Below, piece after piece: positions 52,195-59,925 of a DNA stretch of 64,000 bases. The translations under genes were made by a program, and so were the position numbers. The notes under the pieces are model-generated. The model did not search any database. It was not told the origin of the DNA and saw only the letters and a program-made list of their open reading frames with translations. The stretch comes from Lolliginicoccus suaedae (lineage in GTDB: Bacteria > Actinomycetota > Actinomycetes > Mycobacteriales > Mycobacteriaceae): the NCBI RefSeq assembly GCF_008312885.1, contig NZ_VSSO01000003.1:1-64000 (forward strand). Direction: 5' to 3'. Numbering within the stretch: the stretch's first letter is position 1; every line of letters begins with the position of its first letter.

Positions 52195-53505
52195 TCAGTC
52201 ACCGACGACGATGTAGTCCTCGACGGGGAGGAGCGCGTTCGCCGGGCCAAACTCCAGCACACCGTAGGATCCGACACCGGGCTCGCCCGCCGGGGCGAAC
52301 TCGAGGTCACCAGTGACGCCGTTGTAGTCAACATCCTCGCCCGCTGCGATCAGATCGCGGCACTCGGCGAACGATGCGCAATCCTCGCCACCGCTGGTGA
52401 TGGCGTTGACCTCGGAGGCGATATCGGTGCCGTTGGTGGAACCCGCGGCCTCGGCGGCGAGCGCGGAGATGATCACCGCGTCATATGCCTCGGCGGAGTA
52501 CTGCAGGTCTGACAAGCTCAGGCCGGAAGCCTCGCCCGCCGCGCGCACGCGCTGCTCGAAGTCACTGCTCATCGGCGACTGGGGGGCCGTTCCCTTCATT
52601 CCCTCGAGAATGCCGGAGTCCATGCCCTCGCCGAGCGCGTTGCCCATGTTGCCGTCGGTGCCGTAGACGTTCTTGTCCTGTGGCCCGATGCCGATCTCGG
52701 ACATGCGAGTGATGATCCGCTTGCTCTCGTCGAACCCGATCACGGCGATGCCGTCGGGATCGAACTGCGCGATCTCATCGAGCTCGGCGTTGAACGACTG
52801 GGCGTTCGGGTCATAGATGATGACCTGGATCTGGTCCTCAGCGATGCCCGCTTCCTGGAGGAACCGCTCAGTGTTGCGACCCAGCCCCGCGCCGTAGGGA
52901 TCGTTGCGGGCGAGCACGGACACTCGCTGCACGCCATCGTTGGCCATCAGCTGGACCAGCGCCTGCGCCTGGAGCACATCGGTGGGGGCGGTACGGAAGT
53001 ACAGGCCCTTGTCCGGGTAGCACACGAACTGGTCGGAGGTGTTCGCCGGCGAGAACATGACGACGCCAGCATCAACGACCTTGTCGATCACGCTGAGCGA
53101 TACGCCGGAGGATGCCGCACCGATGATCACCTGGACGCCATCGGCGAGCAGCCGGTCAACGGTCTGGTTGGCGATGTTGGTGGTGGTGTCGCCCGAATCA
53201 CCCTGGTTGATGGTGACGGGATTGCCCAGCACTCCACCGGCGTCGTTGATCTCCTGGACGGCAAGCTCGGAGCCCGCGATCTCCGGGGGCCCGAGGAAGG
53301 CAAGGTCACCGGTCTGCGGCAGCAGGCCACCGAACTTCAGCGGCTCGGTGGACGGGTTGCCGGTGGCCTGTGCCTGGGGCGGGTCGCAGTCGGTGTCAGC
53401 GAGCTGCACCTCGTCGGCCGAATCGTCGGAACCACCGCACGCGGTCAGCAGCAGCGAGGTGGCACCCGCGATGGCTGCGAGGCGGATCCAGTGTGGTTGC
53501 GCCAT
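52195..53505 (-). CDS. livK: branched-chain amino acid ABC substrate-binding lipoprotein
   Basis: 436 aa periplasmic-binding-protein-like receptor anchored by a lipid. Signal peptide with lipobox LLTAC followed by GGSDDSADE; then the Peripla_BP_6 fold (PLKFGGLLPQTGDLAFLGPPEIAGSEL by pieces, VIIGAASSGVSLSV, DQFVCYPDKGLYFRT). A cluster of Cys in the mature part (CDPP, FVCY, EDCASFAEC) may form disulfides. ATG after GAGGAGA. It faces livHMGF tail to tail instead of leading the operon. Confidence 0.93.
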   Translation of the reverse strand: MAQPHWIRLAAIAGATSLLLTACGGSDDSADEVQLADTDCDPPQAQATGNPSTEPLKFGGLLPQTGDLAFLGPPEIAGSELAVQEINDAGGVLGNPVTINQGDSGDTTTNIANQTVDRLLADGVQVIIGAASSGVSLSVIDKVVDAGVVMFSPANTSDQFVCYPDKGLYFRTAPTDVLQAQALVQLMANDGVQRVSVLARNDPYGAGLGRNTERFLQEAGIAEDQIQVIIYDPNAQSFNAELDEIAQFDPDGIAVIGFDESKRIITRMSEIGIGPQDKNVYGTDGNMGNALGEGMDSGILEGMKGTAPQSPMSSDFEQRVRAAGEASGLSLSDLQYSAEAYDAVIISALAAEAAGSTNGTDIASEVNAITSGGEDCASFAECRDLIAAGEDVDYNGVTGDLEFAPAGEPGVGSYGVLEFGPANALLPVEDYIVVGD

Positions 53506-53680
53506 AGGGAAGTCTCCTCAAAGATCGGGCCCGGGTGCAGCCGCTCGCTCGCGCGCGAGCGGATCCCAGGCGTCCTTGTGAGGAACATAGCGGCAATTAC
53601 GACCAATCGCTCGGCCGACTCGCCGCATGTCACCATCCCGCAATAGTGGAAACGAAGAGTTTCCACAATGGTTCAGTATT

Positions 53681-54415
53681 CTACTTTCCGGTTTTGGGTT
53701 TCATGGAAAGCGTATCGATCACGACCTGCGCGACAACCTTCATCGTCGTGCGACGATCCATCGCCGCCCGCTGGATCCAGCGGAACGCCTCCGGCTCCGT
53801 CATGCCGTGCGCCTTCATCAGCGCGCCCTTCGCCCGATCGATGAGCTTGCGCGTCTCCAGCCGATCAGTGAGCTCGCCGACCTCCCGCTCCAGCGCCTTC
53901 AGCTCAGCGAAGCGGCTCGTGGCCAGCTCGATCGCCGGAACCAGATCGCCCTGCGAGAACGGCTTCACCAGGTATGCCATCGCGCCCGCGTCCCGTGCGC
54001 GCTCCACGAGCTCGCGCTGGCTGAAAGCCGTGAGGATGACCACCGGGGAAATACGCTTGGCCGCGATCTCGGATGCGGCATCGATACCATCGCGCACCGG
54101 CATCTTCACATCCATGATGACCAGGTCCGGTGTCAGCTCCTCGGCGAGCTCCACCGCGCGCTGCCCATCACCAGCTTCCCCGACGACGTCGTAGCCCTCC
54201 TCGCGGAGCATCTCGGTCAGATCGAGCCGGATCAGCGTCTCGTCCTCGGCCACGAGCACGCGACGGACCGGCCACGCCGACCTGGAATCCCGCTCCCCGG
54301 CCGCGTCCTTCGCCTCCGACGCGATCACGCCCGCGACGTCCGATGCGCCAGCGCCCCCTGGCGCGCCAATGCCGCCGGACTGATCCTGCAACGCCTCGGA
54401 GTCCTTCATCGACAC
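53681..54415 (-). CDS. pdtaR: ANTAR-domain response regulator PdtaR
   Basis: 244 aa. Receiver domain (VLVAEDETLIRLDLTEML; phospho-Asp in LVIMDVKMPVRDG; Lys in YLVKPF) and a C-terminal ANTAR RNA-binding domain (LIDRAKGALMKAHGMTEPEAF). Counterpart of M. tuberculosis Rv1626, partner of the kinase PdtaS, which acts by binding RNA hairpins. A ~50-residue disordered lead precedes the receiver domain. GTG 54415 is five bases after GAGGGG; ATG 54409 is an alternative. Confidence 0.93.
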   Translation of the reverse strand: MSMKDSEALQDQSGGIGAPGGAGASDVAGVIASEAKDAAGERDSRSAWPVRRVLVAEDETLIRLDLTEMLREEGYDVVGEAGDGQRAVELAEELTPDLVIMDVKMPVRDGIDAASEIAAKRISPVVILTAFSQRELVERARDAGAMAYLVKPFSQGDLVPAIELATSRFAELKALEREVGELTDRLETRKLIDRAKGALMKAHGMTEPEAFRWIQRAAMDRRTTMKVVAQVVIDTLSMKPKTGK

Positions 54416-54633
54416 CCGTTCCCCTCACCTGCCGCCGAACACGTTCTCGACCGCGTTGTATTGTATTCGCTCCGCAGCAAGAGCCTACCGCCGCAGGTGG
54501 CCCGCGCGCGATCATCCAGCGAGCCCCACCACGCCCGATCCCGGGACGTGCGTGCAGCATCCACGTTCGGGTAGCATGCACTGTTGTCCGCGCATCGCTC
54601 GGTTACACGCCCTACAACCGATGCGCGCGGCCC

Positions 54634-54707
54634 GCCCTCGTAGCCCAATTGGCAGAGGCAACGGATTCAAAACCCGTACAGTGTGAGTTCGAGTCTCACC
54701 GAGGGCA
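54634..54707 (+). tRNA. leuX: tRNA-Leu (anticodon CAA)
   Basis: 74-base cloverleaf: acceptor GCCCTCG pairs with CGAGGGC, discriminator A, T-arm GTGAG-TTCGAGT-CTCAC, anticodon loop TTCAAAA giving CAA (reads UUG). The CCA end is not encoded. The anticodon stem has an A-C mismatch at its loop-closing position, and the variable arm is short for a leucine tRNA. Next to pdtaR as leuX is in M. tuberculosis. Its 3' end is the attachment site of the integrated element. Confidence 0.85.
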
Positions 54708-54711
54708 CTTC
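54685..54711 (+). other. attL (27-bp direct repeat in tRNA-Leu 3' end)
   Basis: Repeat begins GAGTTCGAGTCTCACC and ends GGGCACTTC, covering the T-loop, 3' acceptor strand and four bases beyond the tRNA. Identical to 62688-62714. Confidence 0.9.
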
Positions 54712-54770
54712 GCTGTGCATACTGCCTGAGCTGCAGAGTTGATCTCAGCTCCGTATGTCATTCTCCCCTT

Positions 54771-54808
54771 GTGGCCACAATATGCTCGCCCGTGGCCACA
54801 CTTGCGCC
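54771..54808 (+). other. integrase arm-type sites, left end
   Basis: GTGGCCACAA (54771-54780) and CGTGGCCACACTTGCGCC (54791-54808), two copies of a TGGCCA-centred box 20 bases apart just inside attL. The second matches 62572-62589 at all but one base, as expected for arm sites bound by the integrase at both ends. Confidence 0.55.
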
Positions 54809-54899
54809 GCGTCAGCGCCCTCGACGACGCTCTCGCGGGCACTGTGCACAACGCCCGCCTGCTGAGGTCGGCAGACGGGCGTGTCGAGCGGTCCGGAAG

Positions 54900-56114
54900 T
54901 CAGCCCACCTCGGCCCACAACGCGGCAACCTTGCCGCCCTCAGCCCGCTCGTGAGCCTCGGCCACGTCGGCCTCGTCCTCGCCGAACAAGTCCGAGTAGA
55001 TGTCGAGCGTCATGGCCGCCGACTTGTGACCGAGCATCTTGCGCACGTGCATCACGTTGGCGCCGCGAGAGATCGCTAGCGACGCCGCAGTGTGCCGCAA
55101 GCTGTGCGCGGTCACCCGGGGAAAGTACTCGTCAGCGGCCATGCAGCGGGCCACCGCGCCCTCTAGCCACGACCGCTTGCCCGGAGGCTTGGCGTACCCG
55201 CCGACCGCGTTCGGAAACACGATGTCCTCGCGCCCCTTGCCCTAGATCGCCGCCTCGAACATCGGCACGAGGAACTTCGGGAACACGATCGAGCGGCACT
55301 CCCAACCCTTCGGCGTGCCGACGGCGGCCTTGCCGTCCACCACGGTCGTGTTGCGCCCGATGTGCACACGCCGCCGGAGGAGATCGACGTCGCCGACGTG
55401 AAGCCCGGCCAACTCGCCCCACCTGATGCCCACATAGGCCAGGACCAAGACGATCGCGGCCTTGCTCCCCGACTCGCGAGCCAGTGCCCGGACTTGGTCG
55501 GCGTTGAGGTAGCCGCGTTCCAGACGGTCACCGTCCTCGGTGATCGTCGCCGTTGACGCGTGCTCTTTGCGTGGCAGCTCGATCCCCGCACCGGTCTTGG
55601 ACCGCGCCTTTGCGGGATTCTTGGGGATCACCTCGTCGAGGACCGCTCGGTCGAGGATCTGAGAGAGCATGTTGTGATTCCGCAGCACCGAGGTCACCGA
55701 CTGCATCCGGGCCATGTCCGTAACCCACCGCTGCACCTCGCACGCGCGGATCTCGTCCACGCGCGTGGATTCCCACCGAGGCAGCACGTGGTTATCGAGC
55801 GCCTTGCGATAGACGGACAGCGTCGAAGGCTTGATCTTCGGCTTGGCGAGCAGCCAGTCGTGGCCGAGGTGGCCGACCGTGGGAGCAAGCGTCACGACCT
55901 CGGCGGCGGGAGCCTCGGCCTCGGTCGCGAAACCGCGTTTGCCGGTCCGCTTGCCGTTGAGGGTGAACCGGGCGCGCCATTGGAAGTGGCGACCGCGACC
56001 CGGGCCGCGCTTGCGATCTTTCGCGAGATCGGCCTCGAAGGTTCCCGTGAAGGTCTCGCAGTCTTTGCAGACGCGGTAGGCCGAGGCCGACACCTTGATA
56101 ACTGGAGTTGTCAC
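54900..56114 (-). pseudogene. int: tyrosine site-specific integrase, interrupted by an in-frame amber codon
   Basis: 404 codons from GTG 56114, with a single in-frame TAG at 55244-55242. Before it: an N-terminal zinc-ribbon-like part (YRVCKDCETF), AP2-like and SAM-like core-binding domains (PSTLSVYRKALDNHVLPRW) and the first catalytic Arg (YVGIRWGELAGLH). After it, in the same frame: HSLRHTAASLA, MLGHKSAAMTLDIYSDL with the H-x-x-R, H and Tyr residues. Without readthrough the protein loses three of its catalytic residues. The GTG start overlaps the HTH gene stop (GTGA). Closest to attL, as expected for the enzyme that inserted the element. Confidence 0.88.
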
Positions 56115-56314
56115 TTGCTGGCCTCCTGCACCTTGCGAACGATCTTGAAGATCGCGGGCTGACTCACGCCGAGCATGGCAGCGACCTCGCGCTGTGACCG
56201 TCCGGCCGCGATCATCGCGACCACAGCTCGATCGCGACGCTCCTCGGCGCCTTTGACCGCAGCTCGAGCGGCGTCGAGCGCCGCGATCGAGTCGGCCAAC
56301 CCCTCCTCCGTCAC
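56111..56314 (-). CDS. small helix-turn-helix protein, possible excisionase/regulator
   Basis: 67 aa. N-terminal helix of Ala/Arg/Glu (DAARAAVKGAEERRDRAVVAM) and a C-terminal HTH (REVAAMLGVSQPAIFKIV). Overlaps the integrase start by four bases, so it is co-translated with it. Candidates: recombination directionality factor or repressor. GTG start without a good Shine-Dalgarno; purine-rich GGAGGAGGGG lies just after it, so the true start could differ. Confidence 0.65.
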   Translation of the reverse strand: MTEEGLADSIAALDAARAAVKGAEERRDRAVVAMIAAGRSQREVAAMLGVSQPAIFKIVRKVQEASK

Positions 56315-56876
56315 TGTGGGCGGTGGTGCGGGAGCGGCGTCCTCGACAACGTTCTCGAAGTTCGCACCGCGGTGGTGCCTTCCCCGGCTTCACCGTCGAT
56401 GACGTCATGGAGGCCGGGGCGGGTACCCAAGGACCGACTGTGACGGGACTGACTTGCCCGGTGGCTCCAAAAACTGATGTTCGGATCGATCGCTGAAACT
56501 GCGACTGGCGGGTGGGAAGGTTGCCGCAGTTCCGGCCAGGTAGTAGTCCGGTTTCCCGCACGAACTGGCCTGACTCTTGGCCTGCGCGTAGCCCTCCCCA
56601 GGTCGTGTCCGGACCCAGGGAGCGCAGCAGCCTCCCCGAAACCAGGCGACCCGCTCGGGACAAGGGGGTTCGGCCGGCGAAGCGAAATTCTCGGCCATCT
56701 GGGACGTCACCGAGACACCAGTCCAGGCTGAGCGACACGTGTGCGTGCCAGATGCGCGTACGCAAGAACCGCTATCGATCTGCCCAAAAGTGCACGTCAG
56801 GCTAAACTTCTAGGCTCATGGCGGTGTGCATCAGCTCGCACGAGTGGTACTCTACGTGTAGTTTATGCACTCTTCG

Positions 56877-56906
56877 TTGCCTTTTCGTCGCGTCACGTGC
56901 TACTCT
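56877..56906 (+). promoter_or_regulatory. promoter of the cargo operon
   Basis: TTGCCT (56877-56882) and TACTCT (56901-56906) with an 18-base spacer. The -10 lies eight bases before the ATG at 56915. A dyad-like CTACGTGTAG around 56852 just upstream could be a repressor site. Confidence 0.5.
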
Positions 56907-56914
56907 CAGCCAGC

Positions 56915-56983
56915 ATGAAGCCCAACGAACCATCCAGTTCCTTACAACGAAGTACTGCAAGTACTACGACGAAGCATCAATGA
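56915..56983 (+). CDS. 22-aa leader ORF
   Basis: Ser/Thr-rich peptide starting MKPNEPSSSLQRSTAS and ending TKHQ. Starts eight bases after a good -10, so it may be translated from a leaderless mRNA. Its stop overlaps an ATG (ATGA at 56980-56983) that opens a four-codon ORF. No homology; regulatory leader is the most likely role. Confidence 0.4.
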   Translation: MKPNEPSSSLQRSTASTTTKHQ

Positions 56984-57000
56984 AGAGAAGGTGAATAGAG

Positions 57001-57107
57001 ATGATGATCCGAACTCCGTGACCTGGCGGGGTTTACACCCCACCCGACAAACGCGCCCGACACCAGCAAGGAGCGGAAACGTGGCAACGAAGATGCACAG
57101 CCCCTGA
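57001..57107 (+). CDS. two coupled mini-ORFs in the cargo leader
   Basis: A six-codon ORF (MMIRTP, 57001-57021) whose stop overlaps a GTG (57018) by four bases. That GTG opens a 29-codon ORF ending in TKMHSP at 57107. Within it, GTG 57081 has AAGGAG at a good distance and could start its last nine codons. Sequence is not protein-like; translation is only suggested by the overlaps. Confidence 0.3.
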
Positions 57108-57163
57108 TCCGCACTTCCAAGAGAGCGGCCCCGGACGCAGACCGAACAGGAAGGACAACGGGC

Positions 57164-57234
57164 ATGAACCCGACGATAAGAGCACCGTGACACGCGTCAC
57201 ATTCGCTGAAGATGTGCCGAATTGGCGGCAATGA
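57164..57234 (+). CDS. two coupled mini-ORFs immediately before the cargo genes
   Basis: ATG 57164, nine bases after GAAGGA, encodes MNPTIRAP. Its stop overlaps GTG 57187 (GTGA), which encodes MTRVTFAEDVPNWRQ. That stop in turn overlaps ATG 57231 (ATGA), the start of the 175-aa cargo protein. The chain would deliver ribosomes to the cargo start, which has no Shine-Dalgarno of its own. Confidence 0.4.
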
Positions 57235-57758
57235 AGAACGGAGAAGTCACCGTGAGACCAGGACACCGGCAAGCACAAGACATGTTCTTGGAAGCAGGCA
57301 AAGCCTTGGGCCACAGCATTCGTCGGCAGTATTCGACCGAGTTCCCCACCGACGGGGTGTGGCTTCTGAAGGATTCCTTGCTGGGCTGCGACATTCCCGT
57401 TGCGGCCATCGAGGTGATCGTGACCGAAGGCAAGAAGACCCGCCAAGGGTCGATCTTCGTCCTGGAATCCATCTCACCAGCAGTAGGCATCGTCTTGCTG
57501 CAGGACGAAGAGATCCGACGTGGAATGTGGCGAGACGGGGCAACCGACTCGGCCATCGAACGGGAGATCGAGCACCGCGAAGCACATTTGCACCGTTTGG
57601 CCGAAGGGTCCAAACAGCGCATCGAGGTGTGGAAGAAAGCGAATCTGGACTACGTCCACGATCGCGCACTCCGCACGGCTGCCGCCGCACGCCATCGGGC
57701 GGCGTCAGCCACGACAAAGAAAGACAACAACAAGAAAGATTTTCCATGTCTGTCATAA
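57231..57758 (+). CDS. PD-(D/E)XK nuclease-like protein of the cargo operon
   Basis: 175 aa, not assignable to a named family. Residues ~12-95 follow the restriction-endonuclease-like fold: a first helix (AQDMFLEAGKALGH), then TDGVW (D41), then VAAIEVIVTEGKK (E61), GSIFVLESISPAVGIVLLQDEE. D41 and E61 fit the D...E part, but the usual Lys of ExK is Ile (E-V-I); K68/K69 might substitute. The second half is a highly charged helix (EREIEHREAHLHRLAEG) and a Lys-rich tail. ATG coupled to the upstream mini-ORF; its end overlaps the next gene by 13 bases. A TTG three codons upstream is an alternative start. Probable DNA-targeting partner of the DGQHR protein (inference). Confidence 0.6.
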   Translation: MKNGEVTVRPGHRQAQDMFLEAGKALGHSIRRQYSTEFPTDGVWLLKDSLLGCDIPVAAIEVIVTEGKKTRQGSIFVLESISPAVGIVLLQDEEIRRGMWRDGATDSAIEREIEHREAHLHRLAEGSKQRIEVWKKANLDYVHDRALRTAAAARHRAASATTKKDNNKKDFPCLS

Positions 57759-59092
57759 ATTCAGGAACGACGGTGTCCGGGGTCACTCGCATCAAACGGC
57801 CCGGCATCGGATACGTGTACCGGGCGATAATTCCCATCCATGATCTGTACGAGCAACTGCGACGGAGCGTGGTGCGTTACGCACCGCGCTACCAGCGGGG
57901 GTTCAAGTCGAGGTTCGCTGGTGAGATGAAGGATTCGGACTACGACGTCCTGCTTCCCATCACCGACCCGACGCTGCAGATCGATCCCAAGCGGGCGGCA
58001 GCCATGGCGGTCAAATACCTCATGGCCTACAACGACGAAGACGACAAGCATCTGTTCAATGCTGACGTCATCTGGAACGCCCGCATCGAGGGAGCCGGTG
58101 ACCAAGAAGATTCGGTGACGTATGACGAGAAAGGGCAGTTGCTCACGGTTCACTCTGTGATCACCGTTCCGGACTCCGGTCACCGGCACTTCGCCTACTA
58201 CTTGCTGGGCGATTGGTTCCACCACCCAGAAAAGATCCCCAAATCCGTCGACGTCGACGGTGATCTCATCGAGGGGGACCGCATCCGGGATTGGGTCGAG
58301 CGCCTCAACCTCAGGAACAAGAACGAGCATCAGGTGTATTGCGACATCTACTCCATCGATGCAGTGAAGGAAGGTTGGTTGTTCGACGAGTTCAACGCCG
58401 ATTCCAAGAAGCCTTCCGCGGCTGTCGAACTCGACATGAACTGGGCGAAAGACCCGGAGCGACGCTTCATCAAGAAGTTGATGGACGAGAGTTCAATCTT
58501 CGAGCGCGACCAACTGGAGGTGCGATCCACCAGCATCGCCGAACAGTCCCAGAAGCTCACGACGACCTCGACGCTGGTCCGGGCCATCAACCCGTACCGC
58601 AAGAAGCTGTCCGATCTCGAGAAGAACGACGCGGCGTCATACCAGGACCTCGTCGACTTCTTCAACGCGTTCTACGAGGAGTGGTCGAACCACTTCGAGG
58701 TCTTTAAGCCGAACGCCAAGGGACGCATCGAGTCTCGCAAGACCTCGCTGGCCACCGCGAACATCATTTACTTCCCGATGTTCCGGCTGATCATCGAGAT
58801 GTGGGATCGGTTCCGCGGCGAGAAGAAGCGATGGAATGACGAGGAGTCCAAAAAGACGTGGACGAAGGCGATCGCCAAGCTCGCCGGAAACACTACAGCC
58901 AGCGACGGTTGGAAGGGAGCTGTCATGGACCGCGCCAACACCGACTGGCAGGGCAGGATTTTCATCGAAACGTTCGACGCAAAGACCGGCGAACCCAAGG
59001 GATGGTCACTAAGCAGCACGCGGCAAACCCGCGACGCTGCCTACCACTATCTCAATAAGATCATCGGCCTCCCAACCGATGACTCGCAGTAA
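57746..59092 (+). CDS. DGQHR/DndB-like protein of the cargo operon
   Basis: 448 aa. Residues ~20-285 show the DGQHR-domain layout of DndB and relatives: VYRAIIPIHDLYEQL, then LLTVHSVITVPDSGHRHFAY (the D-G-Q-H-R motif as D-S-G-H-R, 143-147), then LFDEFNADSKKPS and SSIFERDQLEVRSTSIAEQ. The C-terminal half carries DLVDFFNAFYEEWSNHF and a Trp/Lys-rich region. DndB regulates DNA phosphorothioation, and DGQHR proteins recur in defence loci. No dnd modification genes are here. Overlaps the 175-aa gene, so the two are one unit. Confidence 0.65.
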   Translation: MSVINSGTTVSGVTRIKRPGIGYVYRAIIPIHDLYEQLRRSVVRYAPRYQRGFKSRFAGEMKDSDYDVLLPITDPTLQIDPKRAAAMAVKYLMAYNDEDDKHLFNADVIWNARIEGAGDQEDSVTYDEKGQLLTVHSVITVPDSGHRHFAYYLLGDWFHHPEKIPKSVDVDGDLIEGDRIRDWVERLNLRNKNEHQVYCDIYSIDAVKEGWLFDEFNADSKKPSAAVELDMNWAKDPERRFIKKLMDESSIFERDQLEVRSTSIAEQSQKLTTTSTLVRAINPYRKKLSDLEKNDAASYQDLVDFFNAFYEEWSNHFEVFKPNAKGRIESRKTSLATANIIYFPMFRLIIEMWDRFRGEKKRWNDEESKKTWTKAIAKLAGNTTASDGWKGAVMDRANTDWQGRIFIETFDAKTGEPKGWSLSSTRQTRDAAYHYLNKIIGLPTDDSQ

Positions 59093-59103
59093 CAGGCAGG
59101 AAC

Positions 59104-59138
59104 CGACTAGCCGCCTCCACCACGGGGGTGGCTAGTCG
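59104..59138 (+). terminator. terminator of the cargo operon
   Basis: CGACTAGCCGCC (59104-59115) pairs with GGTGGCTAGTCG (59127-59138), one imperfect pair, twelve bases after the stop codon of the DGQHR gene. Confidence 0.7.
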
Positions 59139-59925
59139 CGCTTGGAGCGACAATCGCCCTGCGCTATACCCCTGGGCGGGGGGGACACCTTTCGAACCCC
59201 GGTCGGCGCAACACGTGGATCGGCAGGCATAGGACAGGCCAGTTCCACACTGACGCGGCCAAGGGCAGCCACCACGGCCCGATTGTCGGGTCCATCCTTA
59301 GTTCCGGATACGGCCCGCTCGATGTCGTCTACACAGGGTTAGAACGCCCTGGCTGCCCACCTGGCCGTCGCGGCAAGTTCACGCATCGCGCGCCCAACTC
59401 GGCGCGCAGTTCGTCGAACGCAGGTGCGCCCAGGACTAGCCTCGGCGTGATGAAGATGGAGTCCTACGGCGTGCGCTGCTCGAGTGACGATCGCTGGTCA
59501 TTCCGTTTGTCGCTATCCCCGGCGCACACCTGCGGCGCTGCTGGCAGCGCATGCACCGTCGACTCTTAAGGTCGAGGTTGTGCCCAAGAACGACAACCTC
59601 CGGCACCAAGTCGCCGCCAACACATCCCTAGGTGCCCCCCTCGACGATCCGCGCCGACGGCAGGCGCGCGACCGGGCCGCATTACCTCCGATGTATGCGC
59701 GTTCTGCGCAACGCCAAGGGTGATCTGTCCTAGGAATCCGCCAATCTACTTCTGAGCGATCTTGACCGACCGTAGTCGTGCACATGAACATCGCCCAACT
59801 GTCCCTAATACCGCCGAGCTCGCCTTACCCTGACCGACTCCGACTGCGTAGATAGCTCGGCACCGAATCGTCACTCGCCGAGCGCGCTTTTCGCCTCGAT
59901 GGTTGACGCCGGATTGGTGTAGCCC
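59139..59925. other. element region without a recognisable gene
   Basis: About 790 bases between the cargo terminator and the terminase. One plus-strand frame is open from about 59213 to a TAA near 59570, but it lacks an evident start and family likeness, so it may be a decayed phage gene or chance in GC-rich DNA. The other frames are interrupted by stops. Confidence 0.5.

Larger units (their letters stand above)
56315..57230 (+). other. long leader/intergenic region of the element
   Basis: About 900 bases between the divergent integrase and cargo operons. The left 500 bases hold nothing I can support. The right part has a promoter (56877-56906), a leaderless 22-codon ORF and further mini-ORFs, and a small hairpin GGGGT-TTAC-ACCCC at 57028-57041. 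Confidence 0.6.

Noticed and set aside
56741-56983. 80-codon open frame including the cargo promoter
   Set aside because: It would run through a good -35/-10 pair, and its N-terminal part has no protein character; only the last 22 codons are kept as a leader ORF.
59484-59723. 79-codon open frame before the terminase
   Set aside because: No ribosome-binding site, no family likeness, basic low-complexity composition.
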